Of a stretch of 64,000 nt of DNA, positions 1 through 11,484 are shown piece after piece (positions within the stretch are counted from its first letter, which is position 1; every line of letters begins with the position of its first letter). Under the pieces are notes generated by a model that was not told the origin of the DNA, did no database searches, and saw only the letters and a list, made by a program, of their open reading frames with translations. The translations under genes and the position numbers were made by a program. This DNA comes from Parietaria judaica (lineage: Eukaryota; Streptophyta; Magnoliopsida; Rosales; Urticaceae), in NCBI GenBank assembly GCA_954871525.1, contig OX940861.1, forward strand, positions 41,429,201 to 41,493,200, written 5' to 3'.

Positions 1-1820
1 GAAACAAGGATGTCTGAGAGACCTCGTCACCCGCAAAGCATACCGGCACGCCTAGCGACGGGGAACGAGATTGCCGTAACTATACCATCCCGAGGGACAG
101 CCCCGGCAAGCGACTCCGGATTAAGAGATGTCGTTCAGGCACTAGAGAGAAAAGTTCAAGAGCTCATTGCGGCCAAAGATGCGAGCCCAGCCATCCGAAG
201 CGTAGTTGAAGGAACCGTCTCCCCTCTCGCCGATCGCATACTCGCGGACGATATTGTCGGAGACCTCCGCTTCCCACTGAATCTCGTCTACGACGGTACC
301 ACCGACCCCACATACCACCTTGTCCAATACCAGTGGTCGATGCGAGTAAAAAAAATGTTCTGCTTCCACGATGTGCCAAGCGTTCTGTCTCACCCTCGCC
401 GGTCCCGCTTTTGAATGGTACCAACGACTCCCGAAGGGCTCCATCGGATCTTTTGAAGAGTTGAGAGAGCGTTTCATCTCTCGTTTTGCAAGTTCGGTGA
501 TACAGCGAAAAGAAAAGTCTTACCTATGGTCCCTCAAGCAGCACGAAGATGAATCCCTCCAAGACTACCTGAATAGGTTCATCGAAGAGGCCAACAAGGT
601 CGCCGACTACACCGACAACGACGCCATCATCGCTGTGATCGGCGGCCTCCCGGAGGGCGACTTTGCTCGATCGCTCATCGCGAAAAGGCCGATCTCTATG
701 GCCGAGTTGATGGCGAGAGCGGCACAACACATCTCAGTCGAAGAATACTTCAACAACCGAAGCAAGATTAACCAAGGAAGCCGGCGCCGTGACAATAGCA
801 AGATCAGCGACGAGGAGCCACAGAGAAAGAAGCCACGACAACAACAAAGCTCAGGCATCCAGGAGCAACAACCAAAGCGAGTTGAGAAGTTCTGGAGGGG
901 GTACAAACTTCACCCCCCTGACAGCATCACCAGCTATGATCCTCAGCCTCCGCGGAGACAAATTTGTCCCCCCCAAACCGATGACGAACTCCAACAGAGA
1001 CAAAAGTCGATACTGCGAGTTCCACCAAGATCACGGGCACACGACGGCCCAGTTCTGGAATCTGAAGAAACAGATCGAGGAACTAATCCAGGACGGACAA
1101 CTCAAGGAATTCGTTAAGAAGATGACGATGAGGAAAGAGCCATCCTCCAGTAAGCAACCGCAAGCAATCGAGCGGCCCCAAGACAACGATCCAGGGGGTC
1201 CCACCATAACCGAGATCGAGAAAAAGCCAAGACCACCCAATACAATATCATTTCGACCATCCTTGGCGGGCCCGAGACAGGGGACTCTGGCAACGAGCGA
1301 AAGAAATACGCCGGAGCCTTAGAAGGTAACAAAGAAGTACATGAAGTTAACGTAACCAGCCTATCAAAACCGCCAGCAATGTCCCCAAGCGAGACAATAA
1401 TTTTCACGCAAGAAGAAGCTCGACTAGTACTACACCCGCACAACGACGCAATTGTAGTCGAGACGCAAATTGCCAACAACAAAGTAAGGCGAGTGCTAAT
1501 CGACAACGGGAGCTCAGCGGACATCATCTTCCGAGCAACTTTAGACCGCATGGATTTAGGGAATATCTCCCCTACGCCAATCAAGTCCCCTCTTTACGGC
1601 TTCAACGGGAAGCCAGTCCTCACTGAAGGAACCATCGAGCTACTAACGACATTTGGGTCAGAAGACGGAGCTCAAATCACAAGGATGATCAATTACCTGG
1701 TCGTCGATCAACCGTCAGCATACAACATCATCCTTGGTAGACCGACCCTCAACAAACTCCAAGCTATCACATCTACATTCCACCTGATGGTCAAGTTCCC
1801 AACCAAAGACGGAACCTGAG
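1..1820 (+). pseudogene. Tat-like Ty3/Gypsy gag-protease remnant
   Basis: Broken gag and aspartic protease of an LTR retrotransposon whose left end lies outside the window. The gag starts at the ATG at position 10. The frame shifts near 370-410, where the retrotransposon-gag core follows (motifs AGPAFEWYQRLP and FEELRERFISRF). It shifts again near 900, where a C-x2-H-x4-H knuckle-like segment (YCEFHQDHGHTT, with the last Cys replaced) precedes a conserved LKKQIEELIQ stretch. A stop lies at about 1320. The protease-like part (1379-1819) carries the active-site motif DNGSSADI and a second signature, IILGRPTLNK. Capsid and protease are normally followed by RT, RNase H and integrase in this family; none is present before the tandem array and 3' LTR. 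I read it as a gag-only, non-autonomous element. Family assignment rests on gag and protease resemblance only. Confidence 0.8.
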
Positions 1821-2122
1821 TGATGAAAGGAAGTCAGAAAGAATCGAGGGCTTGCTACTCCCAAGGAACGAAGCACAAACAAGTCAAAATACTCGTCAAT
1901 ACCATCCACCGGAATTACGAAGCCACCAGCTAAAGGCCCACAATCATTTCATCGTTTTCGTTACCTTTTCCAAGAAGTGTAAAGGCATGACTTGGTCTGT
2001 GCCACACATGTTGTAAACGGTTTCAGACGAAATAAAAGCTCAATGAATCGTCTTTTGTCTACGTTCTTATCTTATATCTCCATAAAAATAAAAATCTCCA
2101 CGAATATCGCAAAACTTTGCAA
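1821..2122 (+). other. Internal retroelement spacer without pol
   Basis: About 300 bp between the protease remnant and the tandem array. In an autonomous Gypsy element several kilobases of RT, RNase H and integrase would lie here. I see no conserved pol motif in any frame. Short in-frame stops occur throughout. Confidence 0.5.
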
Positions 2123-2645
2123 GCAAAGCTTCCGAGACTAAGTGTCGAAACTTTTGTGTCATCACAATCGTGAAAGGAAGTACAAAAAAGAAAAAAGCAA
2201 AGCTTCCGAGACTAAGTGTCGAAACTTTTGTGTCATCGCAATCGTGAAAGGAAGTACAAAAAAGAAAAAAGCAAAGCTTCCGAGACTAAGTGTCGAAACT
2301 TTTGTGTCATCGCAATCGTGAAAGGAAGTACAAAAAAGAAAAAAGCAAAGCTTCCGAGACTAAGTGTCGAAACTTTTGTGTCATCGCAATCGTGAAAGGA
2401 AGTACAAAAAAAAAGAAAAAAAAGCAAAGCTTCCGAGACTAAGTGTCGAAACTTTTGTGTCATCGCAATCGTGAAAGGAAGTACAAAAAAAAAGAAAAAA
2501 AAGCAAAGCTTCCGAGACTAAGTGTCGAAACTTTTGTGTCATCGCAATCGTGAAAGGAAGTACAAAAAAAAAGAAAAAAAAGCAAAGCTTCCGAGACTAA
2601 GTGTCGAAACTTTTGCGTCATCGCAATCGTGAAAGGAAGTAAGAA
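2123..2645 (+). repeat. Seven-copy tandem array inside the Gypsy element
   Basis: Units begin with GCAAAGCTTCCGAGACTAAG at 2123, 2197, 2271, 2345, 2424, 2503 and 2582. The period is 74 bp for the first three steps and 79 bp for the rest; the difference is in the A-rich tail (extra A residues). Copy 1 differs by one base in the middle and copy 7 by another; the others are near identical. Untranslated tandem arrays just upstream of the 3' LTR are known in Tat/Ogre-type elements. Each unit looks like a degraded copy of the same ~50-bp core followed by an A-rich spacer. Confidence 0.95.
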
Positions 2646-2710
2646 ATAAAACGTGGCGAGCAAAAGCCATCCGCGAGTAGATAAAAGTTTCTCGGAAATT
2701 TCAAATTCCC

Positions 2711-2728
2711 GTGAAACTGGGGGGTTAA
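2711..2728 (+). other. Polypurine tract of the Gypsy element
   Basis: The sequence GTGAAACTGGGGGGTTAA lies directly before the LTR start TGTTATGGG. Position and G-run fit a plus-strand primer. This fixes the element as transcribed on the + strand. Confidence 0.6.
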
Positions 2729-3870
2729 TGTTATGGGTGATTTTTCTCCAAATCAATTCCGGCCCAAAAAGCCCAAAAAAAGCCCGTATATCAAAAACCG
2801 AGAAGCCCAAAAAACGCGGGCACAATTTTTATTATTAAAATAATAACTAAGCGGTGAAGCGCGCCGCCCCCGCTCTGTGACGAGACATCAGGACGTGTTT
2901 TCACACCTAGTAGGGTTATTACGCGGCGCGGCGGCGCGAAACCCGCAGCACCGCGGCGCGAACCCCTCGCCGCGGCGGCGCGAAACCCGCAGCGCCGCGG
3001 CGCAAACCCCGCGCCGCCGCGGTGTGGAGGACTAAAGTGACAATATTTTACTGCTCTCAGGTCCCCGGCCCCTCCTATAAATAGAAGCTTGATTTCATTC
3101 AAACGGTAACTCCGATTCAAACGCTCTAGATAGCGATAAACACCGTTTTCTATCTTCTATATATATATTTTGGTAGGAATACCCGACGACCTGCCCTACG
3201 GAGGTTCCGGTTCTCAGTGGTCGCCGACCTATATCCCGAGTCCTAGGACTTTGCGGTAACGGGTCGGAGGACCCGATTCTGGTCCGACGGTTAGTGGAGG
3301 GTCCGATCTGCCAGAGGAGCTAGCTAGAGCGGAAGTGCTGGAGGAATCCCCGGCCTACCGGAGTAGCTAGAGCGGAAGCGCTGGAAGAATCCCCGGTCTA
3401 CCGGAGGAATCGCCAACTCCCCAGAGGAAGGTCCGAGCGCCGTCCTACTCCCACCAGCTAGAGCAGAAGCGCCGGAGGAATCGCCGACTCCTATAGAGAA
3501 GGCGCCAAAGGAATCCACGTCTCCACGATTATTAACTCCAGGCTCGTCCAGGCCAGCTAGGAACGGCTCTATCAACGCCTGCTTTGAACTACGAGATGAC
3601 CTGATCCCACATAGCTGCTAGTGGGTACGTAGGCAGCCTCACCACACTCAACGAGGCGCGGCATCACATCATCATCACCCCCGGCTCTCCCAGTCATCGA
3701 CTGCTCCAGCTACGATCGTCAACCTGCCCTACGGAGGGTCCGATCCGCCTTACCCTTCAGGAACAGTGAGTCAAGCATCTAGCCCAGGAAAGTCAACAAA
3801 CGGCGATGGACCCGGCCCAATATCCAGCTTTGGGCCGCTACAGTGTTTGATCCATTTTTCGGCATCAACA
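2729..3870 (+). mobile_element. 3' LTR of the Tat-like element
   Basis: The LTR starts TGTTATGG after the polypurine tract and ends GGCATCAACA, giving TGTT...AACA termini and about 1142 bp. The base after it starts CCGTC, the expected right copy of a 5-bp target duplication; the left copy is outside the window. The interior holds a very GC-rich block of short repeats (about 2919-3025, GCGGCGCGAAACCC type) before the TATA box, and a set of ~43-bp direct repeats (around 3320-3410 and 3460-3490, AGCTAGAGCGGAAG type) after it. A related LTR-like sequence lies at about 43690-44930. Confidence 0.7.
3076..3084 (+). promoter_or_regulatory. LTR TATA box
   Basis: TATAAATAG about 350 bp into the LTR, just after the GC-rich block. 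It is the probable core promoter of the retrotransposon transcript on the + strand. Confidence 0.6.
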
Positions 3871-4558
3871 CCGTCAATCTACATCAATACACAACAAAAA
3901 AGACAAAACTGAACAAGAACCGGTGGAGTAGCAAGGAGAGACGGAGGATCACGAGAGCGAGGATATAAAGAGTGATACAAGAGGAGAGTGAAGAGACATG
4001 GAAAATAAAAGTGGAATGGAGTCGTGATTCAAAAAATAAAATCCCGATAATTGCATGCAAATTTTAATTGTGAAGCGGCTATCCGCCTCTGTAATTCGAT
4101 TTTAAACCCGGATGAAGTCTGATTTCAGATTAAAAAATCAATTTTCAGGTATTATGCTCTCAAACATCACGGCAGCACCAAATTAGGCCATTAACGGAAG
4201 CAAGCGCTCTAAGAGACGAAAGCTAAAGTAAGAGTATAAGGGCTTAATTGATAGAAAATAATTTCAGAGGACAAAGTGGTTCTAAATGATAAGTATAGTG
4301 GTATCATCAGCTAATAATATAAACTTGACCCGGTTTAGATATAATACTTGACCCGAACCGCTCACTTCCACTTCGATCTGAAACAAATCCTTGTAATTAC
4401 ATTACACACAAAGCGAGCTTCCTCAGATCAGATCTCTCTCTCTCTTCACCATTTTCATTTCCTTCATTTTCTATCGCTTCGCAATCGAAATTCATTCCCA
4501 AATTCAGATCTGAATTCCCAAAACCCTAGGGGAACCAGATCTCCTCCGATCGGCGACA
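3871..4558 (+). promoter_or_regulatory. Promoter and 5' UTR of the beta-COP gene
   Basis: AT-rich spacer after the LTR, then a pyrimidine-rich leader from about 4425 (TCTCTCTCTCTCTTCACC) running to the start codon, typical of plant housekeeping 5' UTRs. A possible TATA element (GATATAATAC) is at 4338-4347. The LTR end is only about 690 bp from the ATG. No other gene is seen in the stretch. Confidence 0.5.
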
Positions 4559-7500
4559 ATGGAGAAGTCGTGCAGCCTCGTGGTGCACTTCGACAAGGGC
4601 ACGCCGGCGCTGGCCAGCGAGATCAAGGTGGCGCTCGAAGGCAGCGACGTCGAGTCCAAAATTGAGGCCATGAAGAAGGCGATCATGCTCCTCCTCAACG
4701 GCGAGACCATCCCTCAGCTCTTCATCACCATCATCCGCTACGTCCTTCCCTCCGAGGACCACACCGTCCAGAAGCTCCTCCTCCTCTACCTGGAGATCAT
4801 CGACAAGACCGATCCCAAGGGCAAGGTCCTCCCCGAGATGATCCTCATCTGCCAGAACCTCCGCAACAACCTCCAGAGCCCCAACGAGTACATCCGCGGC
4901 GTCACGCTCCGCTTCCTCTGCCGCCTCCGCGAGGGGGAGATCGTCGAGCCGCTCATCCCCTCCGTGCTCGCCAACTTGGAGCACCGCCACCCGTTCGTGC
5001 GCCGCAATGCGGTGCTCTCCGTGATGTCCATTTTCCGCCTCCCCAACGGCGACCAGCTCCTCCCCGATGCGCCGGAGATCATCGAGAAGTTCCTCACCTC
5101 CGAGCAGGACGTTTCCAGTAAGAGAAACGCTTTTCTTATGCTCTTCACTTGCGATCAGGACAGGGCGGTTAGTTATTTGTTCAGTCACATTGATAAGATC
5201 AATGATTGGGGAGAGCAGCTCCAGATGATTGTGTTGGAGTTGATCAAGAAGGTGTGTAGGGCCAATAAGGCCGAGAAGGGGAAGTATATTAAGATTATTA
5301 TTGCTCTGTTGAATGTGCCTTCCACCGCCGTGGTCTATGAGTGTGCCGGGACGCTTGTGTCCTTATCTTCTGCCCCCACGGCCGTTAGGGCTGCTGCCGG
5401 GACTTACTGCCAGCTTCTTCTGTCGCAAAGTGACAACAATGTCAAGCTGATTGTTCTTGATCGGCTCAATGAGTTGAGGGCATTGCATAGGGAGATCATG
5501 GTGGAGATGGTGATGGATGTGTTGCGGGCTCTGTCGAGCCCGAATCTCGATATTAGGAGGAAGACACTTGATATTGTGCTCGATCTGATTACTTCTAGGA
5601 ATGTGGATGAGGTTGTTCTTGTTCTGAAGAAGGAAGTTGTGAAGACCCAGAGCGGTGAGCACGAGAAGAACGGAGAGTACAGGCAGATGCTGGTGCAAGC
5701 GATCCACTCGTGCGCTATCAAGTTTCCCGAGGTGGCGAGCACCGTGGTGCATCTTCTGATGGATTTCTTGGGCGACAGCAACGCTGCTTCTGCCAACGAC
5801 GTCGCTGTTTTTGTGCGTGAAATCATTGAGACAAACCCCAGGCTGCGTGTTTCCATCATTACTAGGCTGCTCGATACTTTTTACCAAATCCGCGCCTCAA
5901 GGGTGTGTTCCTGTGCTCTCTGGATCATCGGTGAGTACTGCCTTTCGCTCTCCGAGGTCGAGAGTGGAATCGCGACCATCAAGCAGTGTCTTGGTGAACT
6001 TCCATTTTTCACAGTGACTTCTGAAGAGGGAGAAGGTCAAGATGCTCAGCAAAGGAGCTCTCAACAGCCCATAAGCGCTGCCACTGTGTCCTCAAGGAGG
6101 CCAGTGGTTCTTGCCGATGGTACCTACGCCACACAGAGTGCTGTCCTCGAAACTGCCCTATCCCCACCAACTCTTGCCCAAGGATCATTGGCTTCTGTTG
6201 GGAACTTGCGATCTCTGATTCTCACCGGTGACTTTTTCCTTGCGGCTGTTGTGGCCTGCACTCTAACTAAGCTCGTATTGAGACTTGAAGAAGTTCAGAC
6301 ATCTAAGAGCGAAGTGAATAAAATTACATCACAGGTTCTGTTGATCCTTGTCTCTATGCTGCAACTGGGTCACTCGTCTGTTCTTGCACAACCGATTGAT
6401 GACGATTCTCGTGATAGGATAACACTCTGCATCAGACTGCTCTGTAACACAGGTGATGATGTGAGAAAGATATGGCTTCAGTCCTGCAGAGAGAGCTTTG
6501 TGAAAATGCTCGCAGATAAGCAGCAAAGGGAAACTGAGGAAATCAAAGCTAAGGCTCAGATATCTAATGCACAACCAGATGACCTCATTGACTTCTACCA
6601 TTTGAAGAGCCGAAAGGTAACTCAGAACGGCTTATTACGCCACTGGTCTGCATTTCCTTTCTATATCCATCTTTGTTTATAATGACTACTTGCCTTCGGA
6701 CGCCATGTCATGATTTTTAAGTATTGTTTAATCTTTCTAATTTTTGATTGCTCTTTTTGTTTCATGTTAGTTGTCTTAGAATTATTGACGTTGTGTACCT
6801 TGGTTATCTTAGGATATATATTTTTTATAGTATTTTTCTCTCTACTGCTATAAAAGTAGAGCTAATAGTTCATATATATAAATATGATAGTTCTCTGCCA
6901 GAAGTTGATAACCTAAAATTTGCATTACATTCTTTATTTAGCTACTTTAAGATTAATTTTATAGCTATATTAAAGTTTGAAGTGTGTCGTCGAACGTCCA
7001 CTCGTCCCATGTATATAACAAGAATGTGGAGCTCCTGGTGGAGCTAATACCATGCTTGTCACTTTCTTTTTTACCCATTAAAAAATGTAACTATGTAGTG
7101 CTTCTATATTCAGGGTATGAGCCAGCTTGAGTTAGAGGACGAGGTCCAAGATGATCTCAAGCGTGCCACGGGAGAGTTCACGAATGATGGAGATGATGCA
7201 AATAAACTAAACCGCATCCTTCAACTCACGGGATTCAGTGATCCCGTCTATGCTGAAGCCTACGTCACAGTTCACCACTACGATATTGTTCTTGATGTGA
7301 CTGTTATCAACCGAACCAAGGAGACCCTACAGAATCTGTGCTTGGAGTTGGCAACAATGGGTGACCTCAAGCTTGTCGAGCGTCCCCAGAACTATACTCT
7401 GGCTCCAGAATCGAGCAAGCAGATCAAAGCAAATATCAAGGTCTCTTCAACCGAAACGGGTGTCATATTCGGCAACATTGTGTACGAGACTTCTTCGAAT

Positions 7501-8290
7501 GTGCATGACAGAATGGTGATCGTTCTCAACGACATCCATATTGATATAATGGACTACATCTCTCCTGCATCCTGTGCTGACGTGGCGTTTAGAACCATGT
7601 GGGCCGAATTTGAGTGGGAGAATAAGGTACATCACGCGTTTCTATTTTTATATTGTTACTTTTTTTCTTGTACCTGTCTAGGTAATATCTAATTTGGAAC
7701 TTCAAAAGTTCTACATGGACTCTTTAGTTAGTGTTTTCCTTTGGGTGATTATGTATTACCAAAGCATTTGAATTTCAGGTCTTTTAGTTCTTCTTAGTAT
7801 ATGCATATTGTCCGACCGTCTCTTAACAATACGATATGTTCTTTTCAGGTTGCGGTCAACACTGTTTTCCAAGAGGAGAAGGAATTTCTGGATCACATCA
7901 TAAAGTCAACAAACATGAAGTGTCTCACTCCTCCGTAAGTTTTAAATTTGCTGAAACACGTATATTTTATGCCTCGTTGTTGACTTGTGACGAATTGCTT
8001 GTTTATTTTTTGGCATATACTATATTTTCCTTCGATATGCCATACAAATTATGACTCTGAGATTCATGTTTGACTTTGCTTGTAGATCCGCTTTGGAAGG
8101 GGAATGTGGGTTTCTGGCTGCTAACTTGTACGCAAAGAGCGTCTTCGGGGAGGACGCTTTGGTAAATTTGAGCATCGAGAAGCAAGCTGATGGGAAGCTG
8201 AGCGGATATATCAGAATAAGAAGTAAAACTCAAGGAATTGCTCTGAGTCTCGGCGACAAGATCACCTTGAAACAGAAGGGTGCTGCTTGA
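4559..8290 (+). CDS. COPB1: Coatomer subunit beta (beta-COP)
   Basis: Beta subunit of the COPI coat, which forms vesicles for Golgi-to-ER and intra-Golgi transport; cytosolic and Golgi-membrane associated. Proposed exons: 4559-6616, 7114-7626, 7849-7934, 8086-8290, all with GT-AG introns and continuous frame, giving 953 aa, close to the ~948 aa of Arabidopsis beta-COP. The start [16 protein letters not shown] matches the family N-terminus. Residues ~20-540 form the adaptin-like HEAT solenoid ([26 protein letters not shown]). Residues ~670-815 are the beta-COP C-terminal domain, and the last ~130 residues are the appendage platform ending [13 protein letters not shown]. The first exon holds 72% of the coding sequence. 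Codon use is strongly C-ending up to about 5110 and then changes sharply to T/A-ending for several hundred bases. I recognise the family with high confidence; exon 3-4 edges are supported by frame and motif continuity. Confidence 0.97.
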
Positions 8291-8836
8291 ACGTTATTTT
8301 TTTCTCGGTTTTTGCTCGTTTCAAATACCTTTTCGGAATGCACCATTGTTTGTTATATTTCCCTATGGAGATTCAGTTTTGTTGTTTATTCTTGTTTTAG
8401 TCGTCGGAGAGACCAAATATTATTACCGATCAATCGGACACAGTTCTGTCTTGGGCCTGTTATGTTTTCTGTTACCTAATTTGTAGCAATACACACTTCT
8501 TATATATAATTTTGCCACACAGGCAATGTTTTTTTTTTTTTTTTTTCCGTCTTTTTGATACATGGCGTTTTCGGGTATTGACGATCATGGCCATGCGTAT
8601 TCGGGTCTTATATACTGTTCATTACTCATATTTTCGGGCCCTGGATCCGTTCCCAACTTCCTAATACCCGGAATCTGGCCTTGGATCCAGTTAGAGAGTT
8701 CTCGCTGTATGAACGACATCAATTTAGCTAGTTTATTGTCGTTTTCTGTAGTGAACAGTCAAAAGTCGAAACTGCCTTTGCCATCGCTCCTCCGAGTCTT
8801 CTTGTCAATCCGAAACCGAATCAAGCCAAAGCAGCC
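8291..8836 (+). other. Spacer between beta-COP and GBP genes
   Basis: Holds the probable 3' UTR of beta-COP (to about 8520, ending near a T-run at 8526-8547) and the short promoter and leader of the next gene. The two genes lie head to tail about 550 bp apart. I see no further gene. Confidence 0.5.
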
Positions 8837-11157
8837 ATGGAAATGCTCCTCCAAATCCAATCCCCTTCACCGCCATTGCCGATCCCCATTTCAGCGAAGC
8901 CCCATCGACTCACTCGCCACTTTCGGCCCAAGCCCCGCTTCCCCAGATGCTCGCTCGCGCTCTCCACAGCGCCGAAGAGCCGCAGGCCCTTCCCGGCGGA
9001 GGTGTCGCGGACTATCGTGGCGTTGGGCTCCGTCGGCGCGCTCTCCACGCTCACCGGCGAGGGCTGGCCTCTCGGCGTCGGCGTTCGCTTCGCCGTTGAC
9101 TCGCAGGGAACGCCGGTTCTCTGCTTGACGGACCAGTTCGCTCCCGAAACCAGGTCGAGCCTCCATGTGCAGGTGCTTCCAACTGATCCTCATGACCTTG
9201 TTTGGGAAATTCAGTTGATTCGATAGCTCAAACAATTTGTGTAGTTCATGTTCATCGTTGCACTTATTCGAGCTCTTTAGGTTGGGATAATTGCGGGAAA
9301 AGTACTTAAATTTAATTTTAAAAAAACAAGGGATATTATTAAGCTTTCAATTGCACTAATCAGATACTCAAAGTTTGGAAATTTGCATTTTCATCGATTT
9401 TGTGTCACTGTGTCTTCATTAATGGTCGAGTTTTTTTTTTTTTTTTTTGCAATGTACAACTCAAATCAACATTTTTCTTCTTCTTGATGTTTGAGAATTT
9501 TCATGTTAAATACTTCAATACGAGGCGTAAATGACTTAACATGAACGGAGACACATGGCACGGAATCAACTAAAAATGCAAATTTCACGACCTTGGGTAA
9601 TTAGTTCAATTGAAAGTTTGGGGATATGTTGTGCTATATTGAATAGTTTTAGATACTTTTACCGCAATAATCCTTTGTAGACTTGACTCCTGTTTTGCAG
9701 AATTGTTTAACTTCTGTGTCTGTTTTGTAATTCAGCTCATTGAGTGTTTGATAGAGATACAAATCATGTCAGCACGAAATTAAAAAGCTCACTGATTGAG
9801 CATCGGTTCGGAAATTCATGCCTCGCAACACTAAAAAAAGAGGATGAATATAATTTAGTAGTACAAAAGTAACGGATCAGTTTAGGTAATTTGTGTTCCG
9901 GCTATTTGGCTTTCGATGTTCCCGATTTTAGGTATAAAGTTAACTCTTGTAAATTCTTAAAGAAAAAAAAAAGGTATTTTGATAAGTTCCAACGGATTTT
10001 TATGACCGCATTTGGCGATTCAGCTATTGGGTGTACTGATGGGAATACAAAGCAAAAATTAAAAATGAAATCTGTGTTCCTCATCCCGGTTATTTTTAGC
10101 TATGCCTTAGGTCTTGTTTTGCTGACTCGGTTTCATTTTTGTGGCATACATGTATTGGTCTGTAATCGGTGAATTTTCTCGTGTAGTTGGCTCAATCTGG
10201 ATTGCGGACTCCTCAATGCACGATTCTGGGAAACATTGTCAAACCTGAAGACTCAAATATTGTAAAGGTACGTCGTTTACTGGTCGTCGTGATTTATGCC
10301 ATATGGAACATCTCTCTTTTTGCAGCTTAATTTAGTGAACTAACACCGATTTGTGCTAGTGCGAATTATGGTTGTGGATCACATGTGTATAATGTAAATG
10401 TGTTATGTGTATACCAATATATTTCTATGTTGGTATGAAATAGTTTGATAAGTTTTGTGTTGGATGTTCCATGCCCTTTTCCCAGAACCTGAGCTCGATT
10501 TGGGCGAAAAGATTTGGCGAAGAAGTTGATGAAAATCTTATTCATATTGTCTCTGTGGAAAGAGTCCTTCAGATGGAAGACTTCAAAGAGGTATAAATAA
10601 GTTTTAATTTAACTTGTCGAATTATAAGATGTTTTGTTACGCGGGAGTTAAACGTCTCACTAAATTAATTCCATTTTCAGCCTGGTTCATGGGTCAGTTC
10701 TTCAGATTACAGGAGTGCACAACCGGATCCTCTTCGAGACTGCGCGGAAAGGCTAGTTGACAAGATCAACATTGATCACATGGAAGATGTCAATCGTTTT
10801 TGCAACGTGTATCTCAATTTGAACTTTCCGGTTAGTGACTCTACAGGAAGTTCGGTATATCTCTAATTGGTTCAAATAACCTGCTCAAGATTCTTCCTTA
10901 TTTATTTATTTATTTATTTATGTCAGGTCTCAGAAGCAAAAGTAATATGGATGGACCGCTTAGGGTTTGACATGCGTGTTTGGTCTCCCCAGAGTGGAAT
11001 ATTCGAGGTCCGGATTCCGTTCCCGTCGGAAGTGACAGACGAGAAAGGGGCAAAATCGTCGTTCAATTGCATGTCCCAGCTCGCTTGGGAAGTGGAGAAG
11101 AATTTTCGTGCCCTAGATTTCGAGAAGGTGAAGGAAGTGAAGCAGATAGCTGTGTGA
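8837..11157 (+). CDS. GBP: Glutamyl-tRNA reductase-binding protein, chloroplastic
   Basis: Chloroplast protein of the FMN-binding split-barrel type (homolog of Arabidopsis At3g21200, also called PGR7). In Arabidopsis it binds and stabilises glutamyl-tRNA reductase, the first enzyme of tetrapyrrole synthesis. Proposed exons: 8837-9172, 10187-10267, 10486-10590, 10681-10830, 10927-11157, all phase 0 with GT-AG introns; product 300 aa. Residues 1 to ~50 are rich in Ser, Pro and Arg with no acidic residue over the first 40, as in a transit peptide. Residues ~54-112 carry the split-barrel start (AEVSRTIVALGSVGALSTLT, then GWPLGVGVRFAVD). The C-terminal half has the conserved PDPLRDCAERLV and the closing KVIWMDRLGFDMRVWSP followed by TDEKGAKSSFN. 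A second ATG at 8843 is in frame. Intron 1 (1014 bp) contains a MITE. Confidence 0.95.
9285..9673. mobile_element. Tourist-like hairpin MITE in GBP intron 1
   Basis: Left end GGATAATTGCGGGAAAAGTA and right end (reverse complement) GGATTATTGCGGTAAAAGTA. Pairing continues inward: AAATTTGCATTTTC on the left against AAAATGCAAATTTC on the right, so the ~389-bp element can fold into one long imperfect hairpin. No clear target duplication is left. The termini resemble those of the MITEs at 18763 and 32334. Confidence 0.6.
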
Positions 11158-11484
11158 TTCTTTCATGCTCATTTTTCTCTTTCACCAATGGTGTGTTTTG
11201 TAGTTGTAAATTTACCAAATGTTGTAGCTTTGAAGAGAAATAATAACTGTTTCGTATTGAGGCTTTAAATTAATGAAATTTTATGTTTATCAATTCGGAA
11301 ACTTGTGTCTTATTATGCTTTTTAACCACTCAATGTAGAGATTTGATATGGCCCGAAGAACGCAAGGGGCACAGAAAACCGGCCTAGAATTAATTCCAGA
11401 CTCAGTTTGAGATAGATTGAATTAATTAGTTCATTAACGAAGAAAATACCTTATCATATCAAGGTCCGAAATAAATTTAGTTGA
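11158..11484 (+). other. 3' UTR of GBP and spacer
   Basis: AT-rich; GBP transcription probably ends before about 11340 (an AATGAAATTTTATG stretch near 11270). The Copia remnant begins at 11485. No gene seen. Confidence 0.4.

Noticed and set aside
2123..2645. Regular repeats that look CRISPR-like at first sight
   Set aside because: The units are head-to-tail tandem copies with no variable spacers, inside a plant retrotransposon.
4526..5188. 220-aa minus-strand ORF opposite beta-COP
   Set aside because: Mirror frame of the C-ending codons in beta-COP exon 1; the product is a low-complexity E/L/V-rich string.
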